A stretch of DNA of 64,000 bases from Bacillota bacterium. GTDB lineage: Bacteria; Bacillota; Clostridia; Acetivibrionales; DTU013. Made by a program: the position numbers and the translations under genes. A model generated the notes under the pieces. It worked only from the letters and a program-made list of their open reading frames with translations. It had not been told where the DNA came from and did no database searches. Below, in pieces: positions 1 to 11,513 of the stretch (positions are counted from its first letter, which is position 1; every line of letters starts with the position of its first letter). Where the stretch lies: the NCBI GenBank assembly GCA_023439545.1, contig JAEXNT010000040.1, positions 1-64,000 on the forward strand. The letters are read 5' to 3'.

Positions 1-27
1 TTCCTTGACTCACTTGATTTTTCGGTT

Positions 28-95
28 AAACGCAGGGACGGTTCTTTTGTCCCATTTCGCTTGCGAAATGGGACAAAAGAACCGTCCCTGCGTTT
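28..95. repeat. Long perfect palindrome, GGGACGGTTC family
   Basis: Two 33-base arms, 28-60 and 63-95, are exact reverse complements around a TT spacer. Each arm carries the core AGGGACGGTTCTTTTGTCCC. The element sits just past the 3' end of uvrA. Related palindromes occur at 11423-11495, 17300-17363 and 39111-39149, and a structurally similar one with different sequence at 14437-14504. In RNA it would fold into a very stable hairpin and could act as a terminator or 3'-end stabiliser. The recurrence suggests a REP-like non-autonomous repeat rather than ordinary terminators. Confidence 0.85.
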
Positions 96-106
96 CACCT
101 GCGTTT

Positions 107-3028
107 TCAAGCCTGCTTTCGTTCCAACTCAGGTTCCGATCCTCTTTCAAGCTTCTCTACAGACTTTTTCCCTTGTTTTTGTTCGGACTTTTTCTCCGGT
201 TCGCTGTTCAATATTCTCTTCAGGAACTGGCCGGTATAGGATTCGGGTACGGCTGCAACATCTTCAGGCGTTCCGCTTGCGACTACGGTACCTCCCTTGC
301 CTCCGCCTTCAGGACCAAGGTCTATCACATAGTCGGCCGTTTTTATCACATCGAGATTGTGCTCGATGACAACGACTGAGTTTCCGGCGTCAACAAGGCG
401 GTGCAGTATATCTACAAGCCTGTGAACATCCGCTATATGGAGTCCCGTCGTCGGCTCGTCCAAAATATAAAGCGTCCTTCCGGTAGCCCTCTTGGACAGC
501 TCGGTAGCAAGCTTTATACGTTGGGCTTCTCCTCCCGACAGCGTGGTTGACGGCTGTCCGACCTTTATATACCCAAGGCCTACGTCAAATAAGGTTTCCA
601 GCTTCTTCTGTATGCGCGGGATGTTCTTAAAGAATTCCAGAGCATCCTCAACCGTCATATCGAGCACTTCCGAGATATTCTTACCCTTGTATTTGACATC
701 GAGGGTCTCGCGGTTATAGCGCTTACCTTTACAAACCTCGCAAGGTACGTATACATCCGGCAGAAAATGCATCTCAATCTTTATGATACCGTCGCCGCCG
801 CAAGCCTCACAGCGCCCGCCCTTTACGTTGAAGCTGAACCTGCCGGACTTGTAACCCCTCATCTTGGCTTCCGTAGTTCCCGCGAACACCTCCCGGATAA
901 GATCAAATACACCCGTATAGGTGGCCGGATTTGACCGCGGCGTCCTTCCGATAGGAGACTGGTCGATATCGATCACCTTGTCCAGGTGCTCGATCCCCAG
1001 AATGGCATCATGCTCGCCGGCTCTCGTTCTTGCTCCGTTAAGCTCGGACGCAAGTTTCTTGTACAGTATCTCGTTTATGAGAGAACTCTTTCCCGATCCG
1101 GAAACGCCGGTCACGGCAGTGAAGACTCCCAGAGGTACGTTTACATTGATATTCTTGAGGTTGTTTTCACGCGCGCCTGCTATCTTTATCCATTTACCGT
1201 TCGGTTTGCGCCTTTTCTCAGGTATTTCTATACGTTTTTTGCCGCTCAGGTACAAACCTGTCTGAGAATTTTCATTATTCTTTATATCTTCTATTGTACC
1301 CTCGGCTACCACATATCCGCCGTGGATGCCGGGGCCGGGCCCCATGTCGATGATATGGTCGGCTGCGTACATGGTATCCTCGTCGTGCTCGACAACGATC
1401 AGAGTATTACCCAGATCCCTCAGCCTTGAGAGCGTCTTCAGCAGTCTGTCGTTATCGCGCTGGTGAAGGCCGATGCTTGGCTCGTCGAGTATATAAAGCA
1501 CACCCATAAGCCCCGAACCAATCTGTGTCGCAAGCCTGATACGCTGCGCTTCCCCTCCGGAAAGCGTGCCCGAAGATCTGGACAACGTCAGGTAATCCAG
1601 ACCGACATCGACCAGGAAACCGACTCTTGCATTAATCTCCTTCAAAATCTGGTGCGATATCAGCGCGTCTCTTTCCGAAAGTTTGATATCTGAAAAGAAG
1701 TCCTTTATCTCATTTACGGGCAGGCCTGTGAGCTCATGTATATTCCTGTTACCCACAGTTACCGCAAGCGTCTCCTTTTTGAGCCGTGCTCCGTGGCAGT
1801 CCGGGCATGGATTGCTGCTCATGAATTCTTCATAATATTGCTTCATGCCATCTGACTGCGTCTCCTTGTAGCGGCGCTCCATGCTGTTTATGACGCCTTC
1901 GAATGCCGCTGTGAACGTACCGCTGCCGTATTCCTTCTCGTAAGCTATCTTTAATTTCTCGCCCTTTGTTCCATAGAGTATTATATCGATTATGTTTCCG
2001 GGCAATTTGTTCACCGGTGTCGACGTCTTGAAGCCGTAATGCTTTGCAAGAGCATTGAGGTACATCCTCGAATAGCTGTCGCCATTTTCGAAGTTCCAGC
2101 CGCCAACCTTGATAGCGCCCTCCTCCAAGGATTTGCTGCGATCGGGTATAACAAGGTCCGGATCCATTTTCATCAGCGTGCCGAGTCCGCTGCAGGTCGG
2201 ACATGCGCCGTAGGGATTGTTGAAGGAAAACATCCGGGGCGCCAGTTCCTCTATGCTGACCCCGCAATCGCTGCAGGCAAAATTCTGGCTGAACAGCAAT
2301 TCCTGCCCTCCAATCACGTCCACGACAAGTATGCCCCCGCTCAGGTGAAGAGAGGTTTCAATGGAATCGGCGAGACGTTTTATTATCTCGGACTTTACTA
2401 CAAGCCTGTCCACGACTATTTCAAGAGTATGCTTCCTGTTCTTGTCCAGATTGATCTCTTCATTGATATCGCGTACCTCGCCGTCGACGCGGATCCTGAC
2501 ATAACCGTTTTTCCTGGCGTCTTCTATCAGCTTGTGGTACTCGCCCTTCCTGCCCCTTACTACCGGAGCGAGCAGCTGTATCTTTGTCCCTTCGTCGAGC
2601 GACATGATGGAATCGACCATCTGATCCACAGTCTGCTGCGTTATCTCCTTGCCGCAGACCGGGCAGTGCGGTATGCCTATTCGGGCGTAAAGCAGCCTTA
2701 GGTAATCGTATATTTCCGTAACGGTGCCGACTGTTGATCTCGGATTCCTGCTCGTAGTTTTCTGATCTATGGATATGGCAGGCGACAGCCCGCTTATATA
2801 GTCAACCTCAGGCTTTTCCATCTGCCCGAGGAATTGTCTGGCATATGCGGAAAGCGACTCGACATAACGACGCTGGCCTTCCGCATATATTGTGTCAAAA
2901 GCCAGCGAAGATTTGCCGGAGCCGCTGAGTCCCGTTATAACGACAAATTTGTCTCTTGGTATTTCAACGTCTATATTTTTAAGATTGTGTTCTCTTGCTC
3001 CCTTTATAAATATACTGTTCCTGTTCAT
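107..3028 (-). CDS. uvrA: Excinuclease ABC subunit A (UvrA)
   Basis: UvrA is the ATP-driven damage sensor of nucleotide excision repair and loads UvrB at lesions. The 973-residue product starts MNRNSIFIKGAREHNLKNID and has the first Walker A (GLSGSGKSS, about residues 33-41), zinc-finger CxxC pairs (CPVCG, CSDCG, CPTCSG), a first ABC signature LSGGEAQRIRLA, a second Walker A GVSGSGKSS, the CEACGGDG/CEVCKG zinc module and a second signature LSGGEAQRIKLA. The last 32 or so residues after FLKRIL are a Glu/Lys/Gln-rich tail that is not part of the conserved protein and lies next to the palindrome. uvrB is on the same strand at 7876-9858 but not adjacent, which is unusual for Firmicutes. Confidence 0.98.
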   Translation of the reverse strand: MNRNSIFIKGAREHNLKNIDVEIPRDKFVVITGLSGSGKSSLAFDTIYAEGQRRYVESLSAYARQFLGQMEKPEVDYISGLSPAISIDQKTTSRNPRSTVGTVTEIYDYLRLLYARIGIPHCPVCGKEITQQTVDQMVDSIMSLDEGTKIQLLAPVVRGRKGEYHKLIEDARKNGYVRIRVDGEVRDINEEINLDKNRKHTLEIVVDRLVVKSEIIKRLADSIETSLHLSGGILVVDVIGGQELLFSQNFACSDCGVSIEELAPRMFSFNNPYGACPTCSGLGTLMKMDPDLVIPDRSKSLEEGAIKVGGWNFENGDSYSRMYLNALAKHYGFKTSTPVNKLPGNIIDIILYGTKGEKLKIAYEKEYGSGTFTAAFEGVINSMERRYKETQSDGMKQYYEEFMSSNPCPDCHGARLKKETLAVTVGNRNIHELTGLPVNEIKDFFSDIKLSERDALISHQILKEINARVGFLVDVGLDYLTLSRSSGTLSGGEAQRIRLATQIGSGLMGVLYILDEPSIGLHQRDNDRLLKTLSRLRDLGNTLIVVEHDEDTMYAADHIIDMGPGPGIHGGYVVAEGTIEDIKNNENSQTGLYLSGKKRIEIPEKRRKPNGKWIKIAGARENNLKNINVNVPLGVFTAVTGVSGSGKSSLINEILYKKLASELNGARTRAGEHDAILGIEHLDKVIDIDQSPIGRTPRSNPATYTGVFDLIREVFAGTTEAKMRGYKSGRFSFNVKGGRCEACGGDGIIKIEMHFLPDVYVPCEVCKGKRYNRETLDVKYKGKNISEVLDMTVEDALEFFKNIPRIQKKLETLFDVGLGYIKVGQPSTTLSGGEAQRIKLATELSKRATGRTLYILDEPTTGLHIADVHRLVDILHRLVDAGNSVVVIEHNLDVIKTADYVIDLGPEGGGKGGTVVASGTPEDVAAVPESYTGQFLKRILNSEPEKKSEQKQGKKSVEKLERGSEPELERKQA

Positions 3029-3167
3029 TTGACAACACCTGTCCCCTGTATAATACTGCAGACGCCAAGCACAGCTTCAGCACCCTTCACATATTATACA
3101 CAACAGCAAATCAAAATGCAAACACTTGTTCGATTGTTTTTTCAAATTCGCGCATATGGCCTATATC

Positions 3168-4352
3168 TCAGTTCACATGCTTTTTTATCAAGCCTGCCAG
3201 TATCTTTATCCCCTCAGAGATCTTTTCCTCAGACATATTCGAAAAATTCAGCCTCATCGTATTTCTGCCGCCGCCGTTCGGGAAAAAGGAGTCTCCGGGC
3301 ACAAAGGCCACATGGCTTCCGAGGCTTTCCGCCAGAAGCTCCCTCGTGTCAATATCTCCCTTTAGTTCGACCCAGGTGAACAGGCCGCCTTCAGGATGAG
3401 TAAACCGCGTGCCTTCCGGAAATTCGGAAAGTATCGCCTCATGCATTGCGTCGCGCCTGCTTTTGTATACCTGCCTTATCCTTTCGATATCGCTGTCGAG
3501 GTCAAACATTTCCATATATGCGGAAATATTCCGCTGGGTGATGTTGGAGGAATGAAGGTCGGCGCCCTGTTTTACAAGCACATATTTCTCAAGTATCCTT
3601 TCTTCGGCTGCCACCCAGCCTATCCTCATCCCCGGACAGAACACCTTTGAAAAAGTGCCCAGATATATGACGAAACCTTCCGTATCGAGAGATTTGAGGG
3701 AAGGTACCGTCTTTCCGTCGAATCGAAGCTCACTGTACGGAGCATCCTCAAGCACAGGGATATTTCGCCCCTTGAGCAGTTTCATGAAGCATTCCCTGCG
3801 TCCGGCGGACCAGGTTCTTCCGCTTGGATTCTGGAAATCGGGCACAGTGTAGATCAGCTTGATGTTCCTTTCCGTATCCAGGATATGTTCAAGCCGGTCC
3901 GGCAGCATGCCGTCGTCATCGGTCGGCGCCTCCAGCATTCTGGGACCGTACGCGTTGAAGGCATTTATCGCACCGAGGTATGTCGGGCTTTCACAAAGGA
4001 TCACGTCTCCTTCGTTTATGAATATCTTGCCCGTAAAGTCAAGGCCCTGCTGGGATCCGCTGGTTACAAGGATATTATTTTCCGAAAGATCCGTTCCGAA
4101 CCTGCGGTTCATTCTTTCAGCAATCTTTCTGCGCAGCGGCGTAAAGCCTTCCGTAGCCGCATACTGCAAAGCGTCCGCACCGGATGTTTCGAGTACCCTG
4201 GCCGTCACCTCCTTGAGCCTTTCCACTGGAAAAAGCTCCGGAGCCGGCAAGCCCCCCGCAAATGATATCATTCCGGGTTTGTCCGTCAGTTTTAACAATT
4301 CCCTTATATCGGAAGCTTTAACATTATTCATCCGTCTGGCTAATTCAAACAT
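3168..4352 (-). CDS. PLP-dependent class I/II aminotransferase (MocR-associated)
   Basis: A 394-residue fold-type I PLP enzyme of the family that includes 2-aminoadipate and aromatic aminotransferases. Visible motifs are the N-terminal MISFAGGLPAPELFP, the TSGSQQGLDF loop, YTVPDFQNPSG, the PLP-binding lysine in TFSKVFCPGMRIGW and a C-terminal MRLNFSN. It lies 18 bases downstream of the MocR-type regulator at 4371-5903 and closely resembles that protein's aminotransferase half, so it is probably both its regulatory target and a paralogue. The amino-acid substrate cannot be told from sequence. Confidence 0.9.
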   Translation of the reverse strand: MFELARRMNNVKASDIRELLKLTDKPGMISFAGGLPAPELFPVERLKEVTARVLETSGADALQYAATEGFTPLRRKIAERMNRRFGTDLSENNILVTSGSQQGLDFTGKIFINEGDVILCESPTYLGAINAFNAYGPRMLEAPTDDDGMLPDRLEHILDTERNIKLIYTVPDFQNPSGRTWSAGRRECFMKLLKGRNIPVLEDAPYSELRFDGKTVPSLKSLDTEGFVIYLGTFSKVFCPGMRIGWVAAEERILEKYVLVKQGADLHSSNITQRNISAYMEMFDLDSDIERIRQVYKSRRDAMHEAILSEFPEGTRFTHPEGGLFTWVELKGDIDTRELLAESLGSHVAFVPGDSFFPNGGGRNTMRLNFSNMSEEKISEGIKILAGLIKKHVN

Positions 4353-4370
4353 AATAACACCGCCTCATAT

Positions 4371-5903
4371 TTAAATAATGGGACCTAATTCATTGATGAC
4401 GCACCTGCCGTATTTCTTCTGCTCCCCGTTTATGTCCAGGTATGCCGCGGCAAGTCTCTTTACGCCTTCCCTGATCTGCGCCGGAGCAGGATATGTAAAA
4501 TTCAATCTTATGTAATTGCTTGAAGGGCTTCCGGGGAAGAATACATTTCCCGGAACAAATGAAACGCCTTTTTCAATAGAATTTGCAAGAAATCTGCCCT
4601 GCGGTATCTTTTCGGGAAGCCTGCACCACAGGTACAGACCGCCTTCGGGCCTGTTCCAGCTCATTCCTTCAAGGTTGGCGCCGTCCAATTCCGAAATCAT
4701 AAGGTCTCTGCGGCTTCTGTTTTCAAAGTTTGCCTTTTCCATATGCGCCTTCAGCAGCCCCTCTCTCAGAAAGCGATCGATTATAAGCTGAGGCAGGCTG
4801 CTCGTATGCAGATCGGTCAGTTGCTTGAGCATGGTAAGGCGGTACAGCACCTGCGGCGGAGCCGTTATCCAGCCGACCCTGAAGCCTGGAAAGAGCAGTT
4901 TTGAAAAAGTACTGAGATACAATACATTCCCGTAACCATCCAATGCCTTCAGCGCAGGCAGGGCCTTGCCTTCATAGCGCAGCATGCCGTAGGGGTCGTC
5001 CTCCAGGATTATCAGCTGGTTCCTCAGCGCCACCGATAACAGCTGTTTTCTTCTTTCCAAACTCATAACTGCACCCGACGGATTCTGAAAATCCGGTATC
5101 GTATATATCAGTTTCGGCTTGAACCTTTTAATGAGCATATCCAGCAGATCGGTACGCATTCCGTCCTTGTCTGTCGGAACCCCGATGACCCGCGCTCCCG
5201 CAGCTCTAAATATATGGACCGCGCTGAAAAAGGTCGGTTCTTCCGCCAGCACGACATCTCCCGGCTCGATAAACGCTCTTGCCACGAGGTCGAGACCCTG
5301 CTGTGAACCCGTCAGTATCATCGTGTCATCTGCATTTGCCTGTATACCGCGGCCCCGCATAAGCTCCGAGACGCTTTCCCTCAGGGAGAGGTATCCTTCA
5401 GTCGGCGCATGCTGTACCGCTACGACGCCATGGCTCTTCAGTACCTCCGACTGTATTCGTTCCAGCGCATCGAGCGAATCCTGCCCTGGAACGGTCACCC
5501 CGGCCGCAAACAATATCGTATCTCTCCGTGCAGTCCCGAGAAGATCGCGCACCGTTGTATCCTGGATTCGCAAGGAGCTTTCGCTGAAAAGCTGCTCCCA
5601 GGGCATTGGCGGTATAGCGGCGCCAATGCTTTCAGCGCTCTCCAAAATAGAATTTTCCGCGATCGTACTCTGAGTCACCGTCGTTCCCTGGCCGATATGT
5701 GAATCGATTAGCCCTCCGGCTTTCAGCTCCCTGTATGCGCTAAGCACCGTAGTCCTGTTCACCTGAAGCTCCTCAGCCAGCTTTCGCTCGGGAGGGAGCC
5801 TGCAACCCGCCGGCAGCGAGCCCGACAGTATGAGTTCCCTGATACCCAGGCTAATCTGCAGATACATCGGCGTTTTGCTGTCTCTGTCGATACTTATTTC
5901 CAT
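4371..5903 (-). CDS. MocR-family GntR regulator with aminotransferase domain
   Basis: A 510-residue transcription factor. Residues 1 to about 75 form a GntR winged helix (LPPERKLAEELQVNRTTVLSAYREL). Residues of roughly 110-490 form a fold-type I aminotransferase domain with ILTGSQQGLDL, YTIPDFQNPSG and the PLP lysine in STFSKLLFPGFRVGW. In the MocR/PdxR/GabR family this domain senses PLP or an amino-acid adduct rather than acting in metabolism. It heads a two-gene unit with the stand-alone aminotransferase downstream. Directly repeated TACCATCCAATT boxes in its promoter region are candidate operators. Confidence 0.93.
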   Translation of the reverse strand: MEISIDRDSKTPMYLQISLGIRELILSGSLPAGCRLPPERKLAEELQVNRTTVLSAYRELKAGGLIDSHIGQGTTVTQSTIAENSILESAESIGAAIPPMPWEQLFSESSLRIQDTTVRDLLGTARRDTILFAAGVTVPGQDSLDALERIQSEVLKSHGVVAVQHAPTEGYLSLRESVSELMRGRGIQANADDTMILTGSQQGLDLVARAFIEPGDVVLAEEPTFFSAVHIFRAAGARVIGVPTDKDGMRTDLLDMLIKRFKPKLIYTIPDFQNPSGAVMSLERRKQLLSVALRNQLIILEDDPYGMLRYEGKALPALKALDGYGNVLYLSTFSKLLFPGFRVGWITAPPQVLYRLTMLKQLTDLHTSSLPQLIIDRFLREGLLKAHMEKANFENRSRRDLMISELDGANLEGMSWNRPEGGLYLWCRLPEKIPQGRFLANSIEKGVSFVPGNVFFPGSPSSNYIRLNFTYPAPAQIREGVKRLAAAYLDINGEQKKYGRCVINELGPII

Positions 5904-5931
5904 ACCTCTCTGCCTCTTTTCAGTAAAATGG

Positions 5932-6007
5932 TACCATCCAATTATAATTATATAATAAGTTTGATAGGATTAAACAACCAATTTGATAATATTGTTACCA
6001 TCCAATT
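5932..6007. promoter_or_regulatory. Direct repeats TACCATCCAATT, candidate MocR operator
   Basis: TACCATCCAATT occurs exactly at 5932-5943 and again at 5996-6007, 64 bases apart start to start. A half-copy, ACCAATT, lies between them near 5977-5983. The repeats sit in the divergent AT-rich region between the MocR gene (leftward) and the AraC gene (rightward). MocR regulators such as GabR are known to bind direct repeats, which fits. A TATAAT-like -10 on the minus strand lies next to the first repeat, so binding could block the regulator's own promoter. Operator function is inferred. Confidence 0.6.
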
Positions 6008-6108
6008 CGAAGATCCTTTTTTTGTTTTCATGCATTAATATTGAGTTTGATGTAAAATATAGTATATTTTTATGTTGATATTCCACCGCTGTAGGCGAGG
6101 TGAAAAAT

Positions 6109-7020
6109 ATGGCTGTTAGCTATAAGAAACCATACGAGTTGTTAACACATGTATTGAATAATATTGAGGATAAAATTAATGAAAAACTTGACATATATGA
6201 ACTGGCCGCATCTTTTTCATTATCTTCCGTACATCTGCAAAGGATTTTCAAATTTGCTTTCGGATTACCGCTTGCAAGTTATATTCGTTCGCGCAGATTA
6301 TCATCAAGCCTTGAAAGCTTACTCAATACTGATTTTAATATATTGGATATAGCAAACGAATATGGGTTTGAGTATGAGCAGACATATATCAGGGCATTCA
6401 AACGGGAATTTGGACTTACGCCCGGAGAGCTCCGCAAAACAGGGCAAATTGTTGAAGTAACGCCTCCGCTCCAGCTTTTTGATTCGAACAGGCTGGCTGA
6501 CGGCATTTTCTTCGGGCCGCAAATTGTTATGGTTCCGCAGTTTTGTGTCATTGGCAAACGTCATCAAATATCTTATCGTGAGTCGGTTGAACTGCCGCCG
6601 AAAGTGGCAAAGGATTTTTGGCGCAATGAAAGAAGCTTGATCAAAAACGCCGTTAATCCTAACATATACTTTGGCTTGACTAGAATTCCGGCAGGAGAGA
6701 TTGATTACTCGTATTATCTTCCATCAGTACAGGTCAAAGAACTGAAAAATATCCCATATGGCTTTTGTGGCGACACATTTCCCGCTTCCTTGTGTGCACG
6801 GTTTCATTATATCGGCCCGCATCATTATTATGATATAAATGCAGACGTAGCACGCGGTATGTACGATGCGATTGTTGCGTTTGTCAACGACAAATATGCG
6901 AAATATGATTCATTTCACAACAAGTTATATTTTGAGAAAATAGATACAACATCGTATGACGGAACTTACTGCCAAATGGAGTGGTTCACGCCGGTGTTTG
7001 AAAAAAAGAACAAATCATGA
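6109..7020 (+). CDS. AraC-family regulator with GyrI-like effector domain
   Basis: Residues up to about 115 form the double AraC helix-turn-helix (LQRIFKFAFGLPLASYIRSR, then YGFEYEQTYIRAFKREFGLTP). The remaining ~185 residues resemble the GyrI/Rob-type small-molecule binding domain, ending CQMEWFTPV. The ATG at 6109 is chosen because GGCGAGG lies 8 bases before it; a GTG at 6100 would overlap that site. The effector is unknown. The methyltransferase gene follows about 97 bases downstream on the same strand and is likely co-regulated. Confidence 0.88.
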   Translation: MAVSYKKPYELLTHVLNNIEDKINEKLDIYELAASFSLSSVHLQRIFKFAFGLPLASYIRSRRLSSSLESLLNTDFNILDIANEYGFEYEQTYIRAFKREFGLTPGELRKTGQIVEVTPPLQLFDSNRLADGIFFGPQIVMVPQFCVIGKRHQISYRESVELPPKVAKDFWRNERSLIKNAVNPNIYFGLTRIPAGEIDYSYYLPSVQVKELKNIPYGFCGDTFPASLCARFHYIGPHHYYDINADVARGMYDAIVAFVNDKYAKYDSFHNKLYFEKIDTTSYDGTYCQMEWFTPVFEKKNKS

Positions 7021-7116
7021 TGAAAAATGTTCATTTTTACGCACCCGGCATGGTATATTCATAAAAGCGCCGAATATGGAACGGACTTGAACATGCTGTA
7101 CGGGAGGAACATCAAA

Positions 7117-7869
7117 ATGACTCTTTCAAGAAACGAAATACTGGACATTATGAAAAATGAACGGTACCCACTCTCCTCTAAATATGACCCTGACTGGATA
7201 ATTCAAAATGCGATGGGTTCTCATTGCCTTTGGCTTCAAGAATCGCTCACACAGGAAATGAACTTGAAGCCAGGTATGCGTGCCCTTGATTTAGGTTGCG
7301 GAAAAGCAATCAGTTCCATATTTCTCGCCAAGGAGTTTGGCGTAAAAGTCTGGGCAACCGACTTGTGGATCGGCTCGACAGATAACTGGAAGCGTATTGG
7401 TGAAACAGGCATGGAGGATATGGTTTTCCCTATTCACGCCGACGCCCATGAGCTACCGTTTGCAGACGATTATTTTGACGTTCTGATGAGCGTTAATTCA
7501 TTATTTTTCTATGTAACGGGCGGGGAATTTTTGAGGGAAAAAATCCTCAGGCATGTCAAGCCGGGCGGCGAAATAGGTGTCATCGTACCGGGATTTTATC
7601 GGGAATACACCGACGGCATTCCCGAAATTTTGAAGCCGCATTGGTCTGATCAGCTTGATAAATGGCACACTCTGGATTGGTGGGCAGATTGCTTTACTGC
7701 ATCTGAAATGGTTGATATCCTTATTGCCGACACTCTGCCGGATAACGAGGGTAATACGATTTATAAAAAGTTCGGGATGGCTGTCAATGCTCACGAAGAA
7801 CCCTTCAATGCCATTGCAGGAGATAATATCACGTTTATACGTATTATTGCCAGGCGTAAGAAGGAATAA
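7117..7869 (+). CDS. SAM-dependent class I methyltransferase
   Basis: A 250-residue Rossmann-fold methyltransferase. Motif I is ALDLGCGKAISSIFLAKEFG (about residue 52), followed by the acidic end of beta-2 (WATDLW), HADAHELPFADDYFDVLMS and a post-motif HVKPGGEIGVIVPG. The ATG at 7117 is preceded by GGGAGG at 7102-7107; an earlier ATG at 7027 in the same frame lacks a binding site. The substrate is unknown. It is convergent with uvrB, ending 6 bases from it. Confidence 0.87.
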   Translation: MTLSRNEILDIMKNERYPLSSKYDPDWIIQNAMGSHCLWLQESLTQEMNLKPGMRALDLGCGKAISSIFLAKEFGVKVWATDLWIGSTDNWKRIGETGMEDMVFPIHADAHELPFADDYFDVLMSVNSLFFYVTGGEFLREKILRHVKPGGEIGVIVPGFYREYTDGIPEILKPHWSDQLDKWHTLDWWADCFTASEMVDILIADTLPDNEGNTIYKKFGMAVNAHEEPFNAIAGDNITFIRIIARRKKE

Positions 7870-7875
7870 GCAAAA

Positions 7876-9858
<1,983 letters not shown>

Positions 9859-9986
9859 ATTGCTTAGTGCCCCCATGATTCAAACTTCGTTTCATATTAT
9901 AACATACTCACACCATAAATCAAACAAATGTTCGTACTTTTATCAGGATTGCAGTCAAATTCCACATACATAAAAGCAATTTTTTA

Positions 9987-10041
9987 TTGACAGGACCTTT
10001 TGTGTGATGTGATAATAATATGATATAAAGAAATCTGGAGG
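9987..10041 (+). promoter_or_regulatory. Sigma-A promoter and RBS of aspartokinase gene
   Basis: TTGACA at 9987-9992 and GATAAT at 10011-10016 are separated by 18 bases. GGAGG lies at 10037-10041, 8 bases before the ATG at 10050. The leader is too short for a lysine riboswitch, so no RNA control of this biosynthetic gene is evident. Confidence 0.75.
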
Positions 10042-10049
10042 ATTCAAGT

Positions 10050-11417
10050 ATGAAAGTTGCAAAATTTGGCGGGACTTCACTGGCATCTGCCGATCAGATA
10101 AAGAAGGTATGCAACATAGTAACATCGGATCCGGAACGCAGACTGATCGTAGTGTCCGCTCCAGGCAAGCGTTTCAAGGAAGACGTAAAAGTTACCGACA
10201 TGCTGATTGCCTGTGCTAAAGCCGGTTTGGAAAATGGCGATGCAGAAAATGAATTGCAAGCCGTGACAGAAAGATTTGCAAATATCGCTTCAGAACTAGG
10301 ACTAACCGGCGGCATCGTCGAAACTATCTCGGCAGATCTCAGAAAACGCGTTGAGGGCGATAAAAGCGATAAAGGAAGGTACATGGACTGCCTGAAAGCC
10401 GCCGGTGAAGACAATTGCGCCAGGCTCGTAGCGGAATACCTCAAAAGCGCCGGTTTCAATGCACGTTATGTAAATCCCAAGGATGCCGGGCTGCTGCTAA
10501 GCGACGAGTTCGGAAACGCGCAGGTTCTGCCCCAGTCATACGAAAATCTCAAATCTCTCTCCGACTACGACGGAATAACCATATTCCCCGGATTTTTCGG
10601 CTGCTCTCTCTCCGGAGAGGTAGTTACGCTCCCGCGCGGCGGTTCGGACATAACCGGTTCGATTGTTGCGGCAGCGGTCAATGCCGATCTCTATGAGAAC
10701 TTTACAGACGTCGACTGCGTTTACTCCGTAAATCCGAACCTGATAAAATCACCCGTACCAATACACGAAATCACCTACAGGGAGATGCGCGAGCTTTCAT
10801 ATGCAGGCTTCGGAGTATTTCACGAGGAAGCGCTCGTACCGGTCTTTTATAAAGGCGTGCCTGTCCGCATCAAAAACACGAACAATCCTTCCGCTCCCGG
10901 CACAACAATAGTAAAAGAGCGCCGCACCAACGGTTTCCCCGTAGTCGGTATAGCCAGCGACACAGGCTTCTGCTTCATTTATATCAGCAAATACCTTATG
11001 AACCGCGAAGTCGGCTTCGGCAGGAAGATCCTCCAGATGCTCGAGGAAGAACAGATCTCGTACGAACACATCCCTTCAGGCATAGACAATATGTCTATAA
11101 TCCTGAAGCAGGACATGATGGACGAATACAAGAAAAAGAGGATCACCGAGCGTATAAAGAGCGAACTGGCAGTCGACGATATTTCGGTAGTCAAGAACAT
11201 AGCGCTGGTAATGATCGTCGGCGAAGGAATGCGCAATACCCTTGGAATAACCTCAAGAGCCTCGGCTGCGCTTGCCAATGCCGGCATCAACCTTGAAATG
11301 ATCAACCAGGGTCCTTCGGAAGTTAGCATGATGTTCGGAGTAAGGGCCGAAGTCTGCAACAGGGCTGTATGTGCACTTTATGACGAATTCTTCATCAAGC
11401 AGATGAAAGACGCTTGA
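10050..11417 (+). CDS. Aspartate kinase (monofunctional)
   Basis: Phosphorylates aspartate in the first step of the lysine/threonine/methionine/DAP pathway. The 455-residue product has the N-terminal KFGGTSLASADQI nucleotide-binding motif, the catalytic LPRGGSDITGS region at about residue 193 and two C-terminal ACT-type regulatory segments (VGIASDTGFCFIYISK and IALVMIVGEGMRNTLGI), indicating feedback control by an end-product amino acid. It has its own promoter and no dehydrogenase or other pathway gene beside it. Confidence 0.95.
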   Translation: MKVAKFGGTSLASADQIKKVCNIVTSDPERRLIVVSAPGKRFKEDVKVTDMLIACAKAGLENGDAENELQAVTERFANIASELGLTGGIVETISADLRKRVEGDKSDKGRYMDCLKAAGEDNCARLVAEYLKSAGFNARYVNPKDAGLLLSDEFGNAQVLPQSYENLKSLSDYDGITIFPGFFGCSLSGEVVTLPRGGSDITGSIVAAAVNADLYENFTDVDCVYSVNPNLIKSPVPIHEITYREMRELSYAGFGVFHEEALVPVFYKGVPVRIKNTNNPSAPGTTIVKERRTNGFPVVGIASDTGFCFIYISKYLMNREVGFGRKILQMLEEEQISYEHIPSGIDNMSIILKQDMMDEYKKKRITERIKSELAVDDISVVKNIALVMIVGEGMRNTLGITSRASAALANAGINLEMINQGPSEVSMMFGVRAEVCNRAVCALYDEFFIKQMKDA

Positions 11418-11422
11418 AATAG

Positions 11423-11495
11423 TGAAACAGAGATGAAAACAAGGGACGGCTCTTTTTGAAACAAAAGAACCGTCCTACTTTTCACCTCTGTTTCA
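11423..11495. repeat. Imperfect palindrome, GGGACGGTTC family
   Basis: Outer arms TGAAACAGAG (11423-11432) and CTCTGTTTCA (11486-11495) enclose AGGGACGGCTCTTTT paired with AAAAGAACCGTCCT. It lies between the convergent ends of the aspartokinase and TVP38-type genes and could terminate both. Less perfect than the copies at 28-95 and 17300-17363, so probably older. Confidence 0.75.
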
Positions 11496-11513
11496 CCCTC
11501 GTTTCCTTACGCC

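Noticed and set aside
28..95. Attachment site or phage end
   Set aside because: The same palindrome recurs at other gene ends with no integrase or phage genes near any copy.
2039..2701. 220-codon ORF opposite uvrA
   Set aside because: Antisense shadow of uvrA with no independent support.
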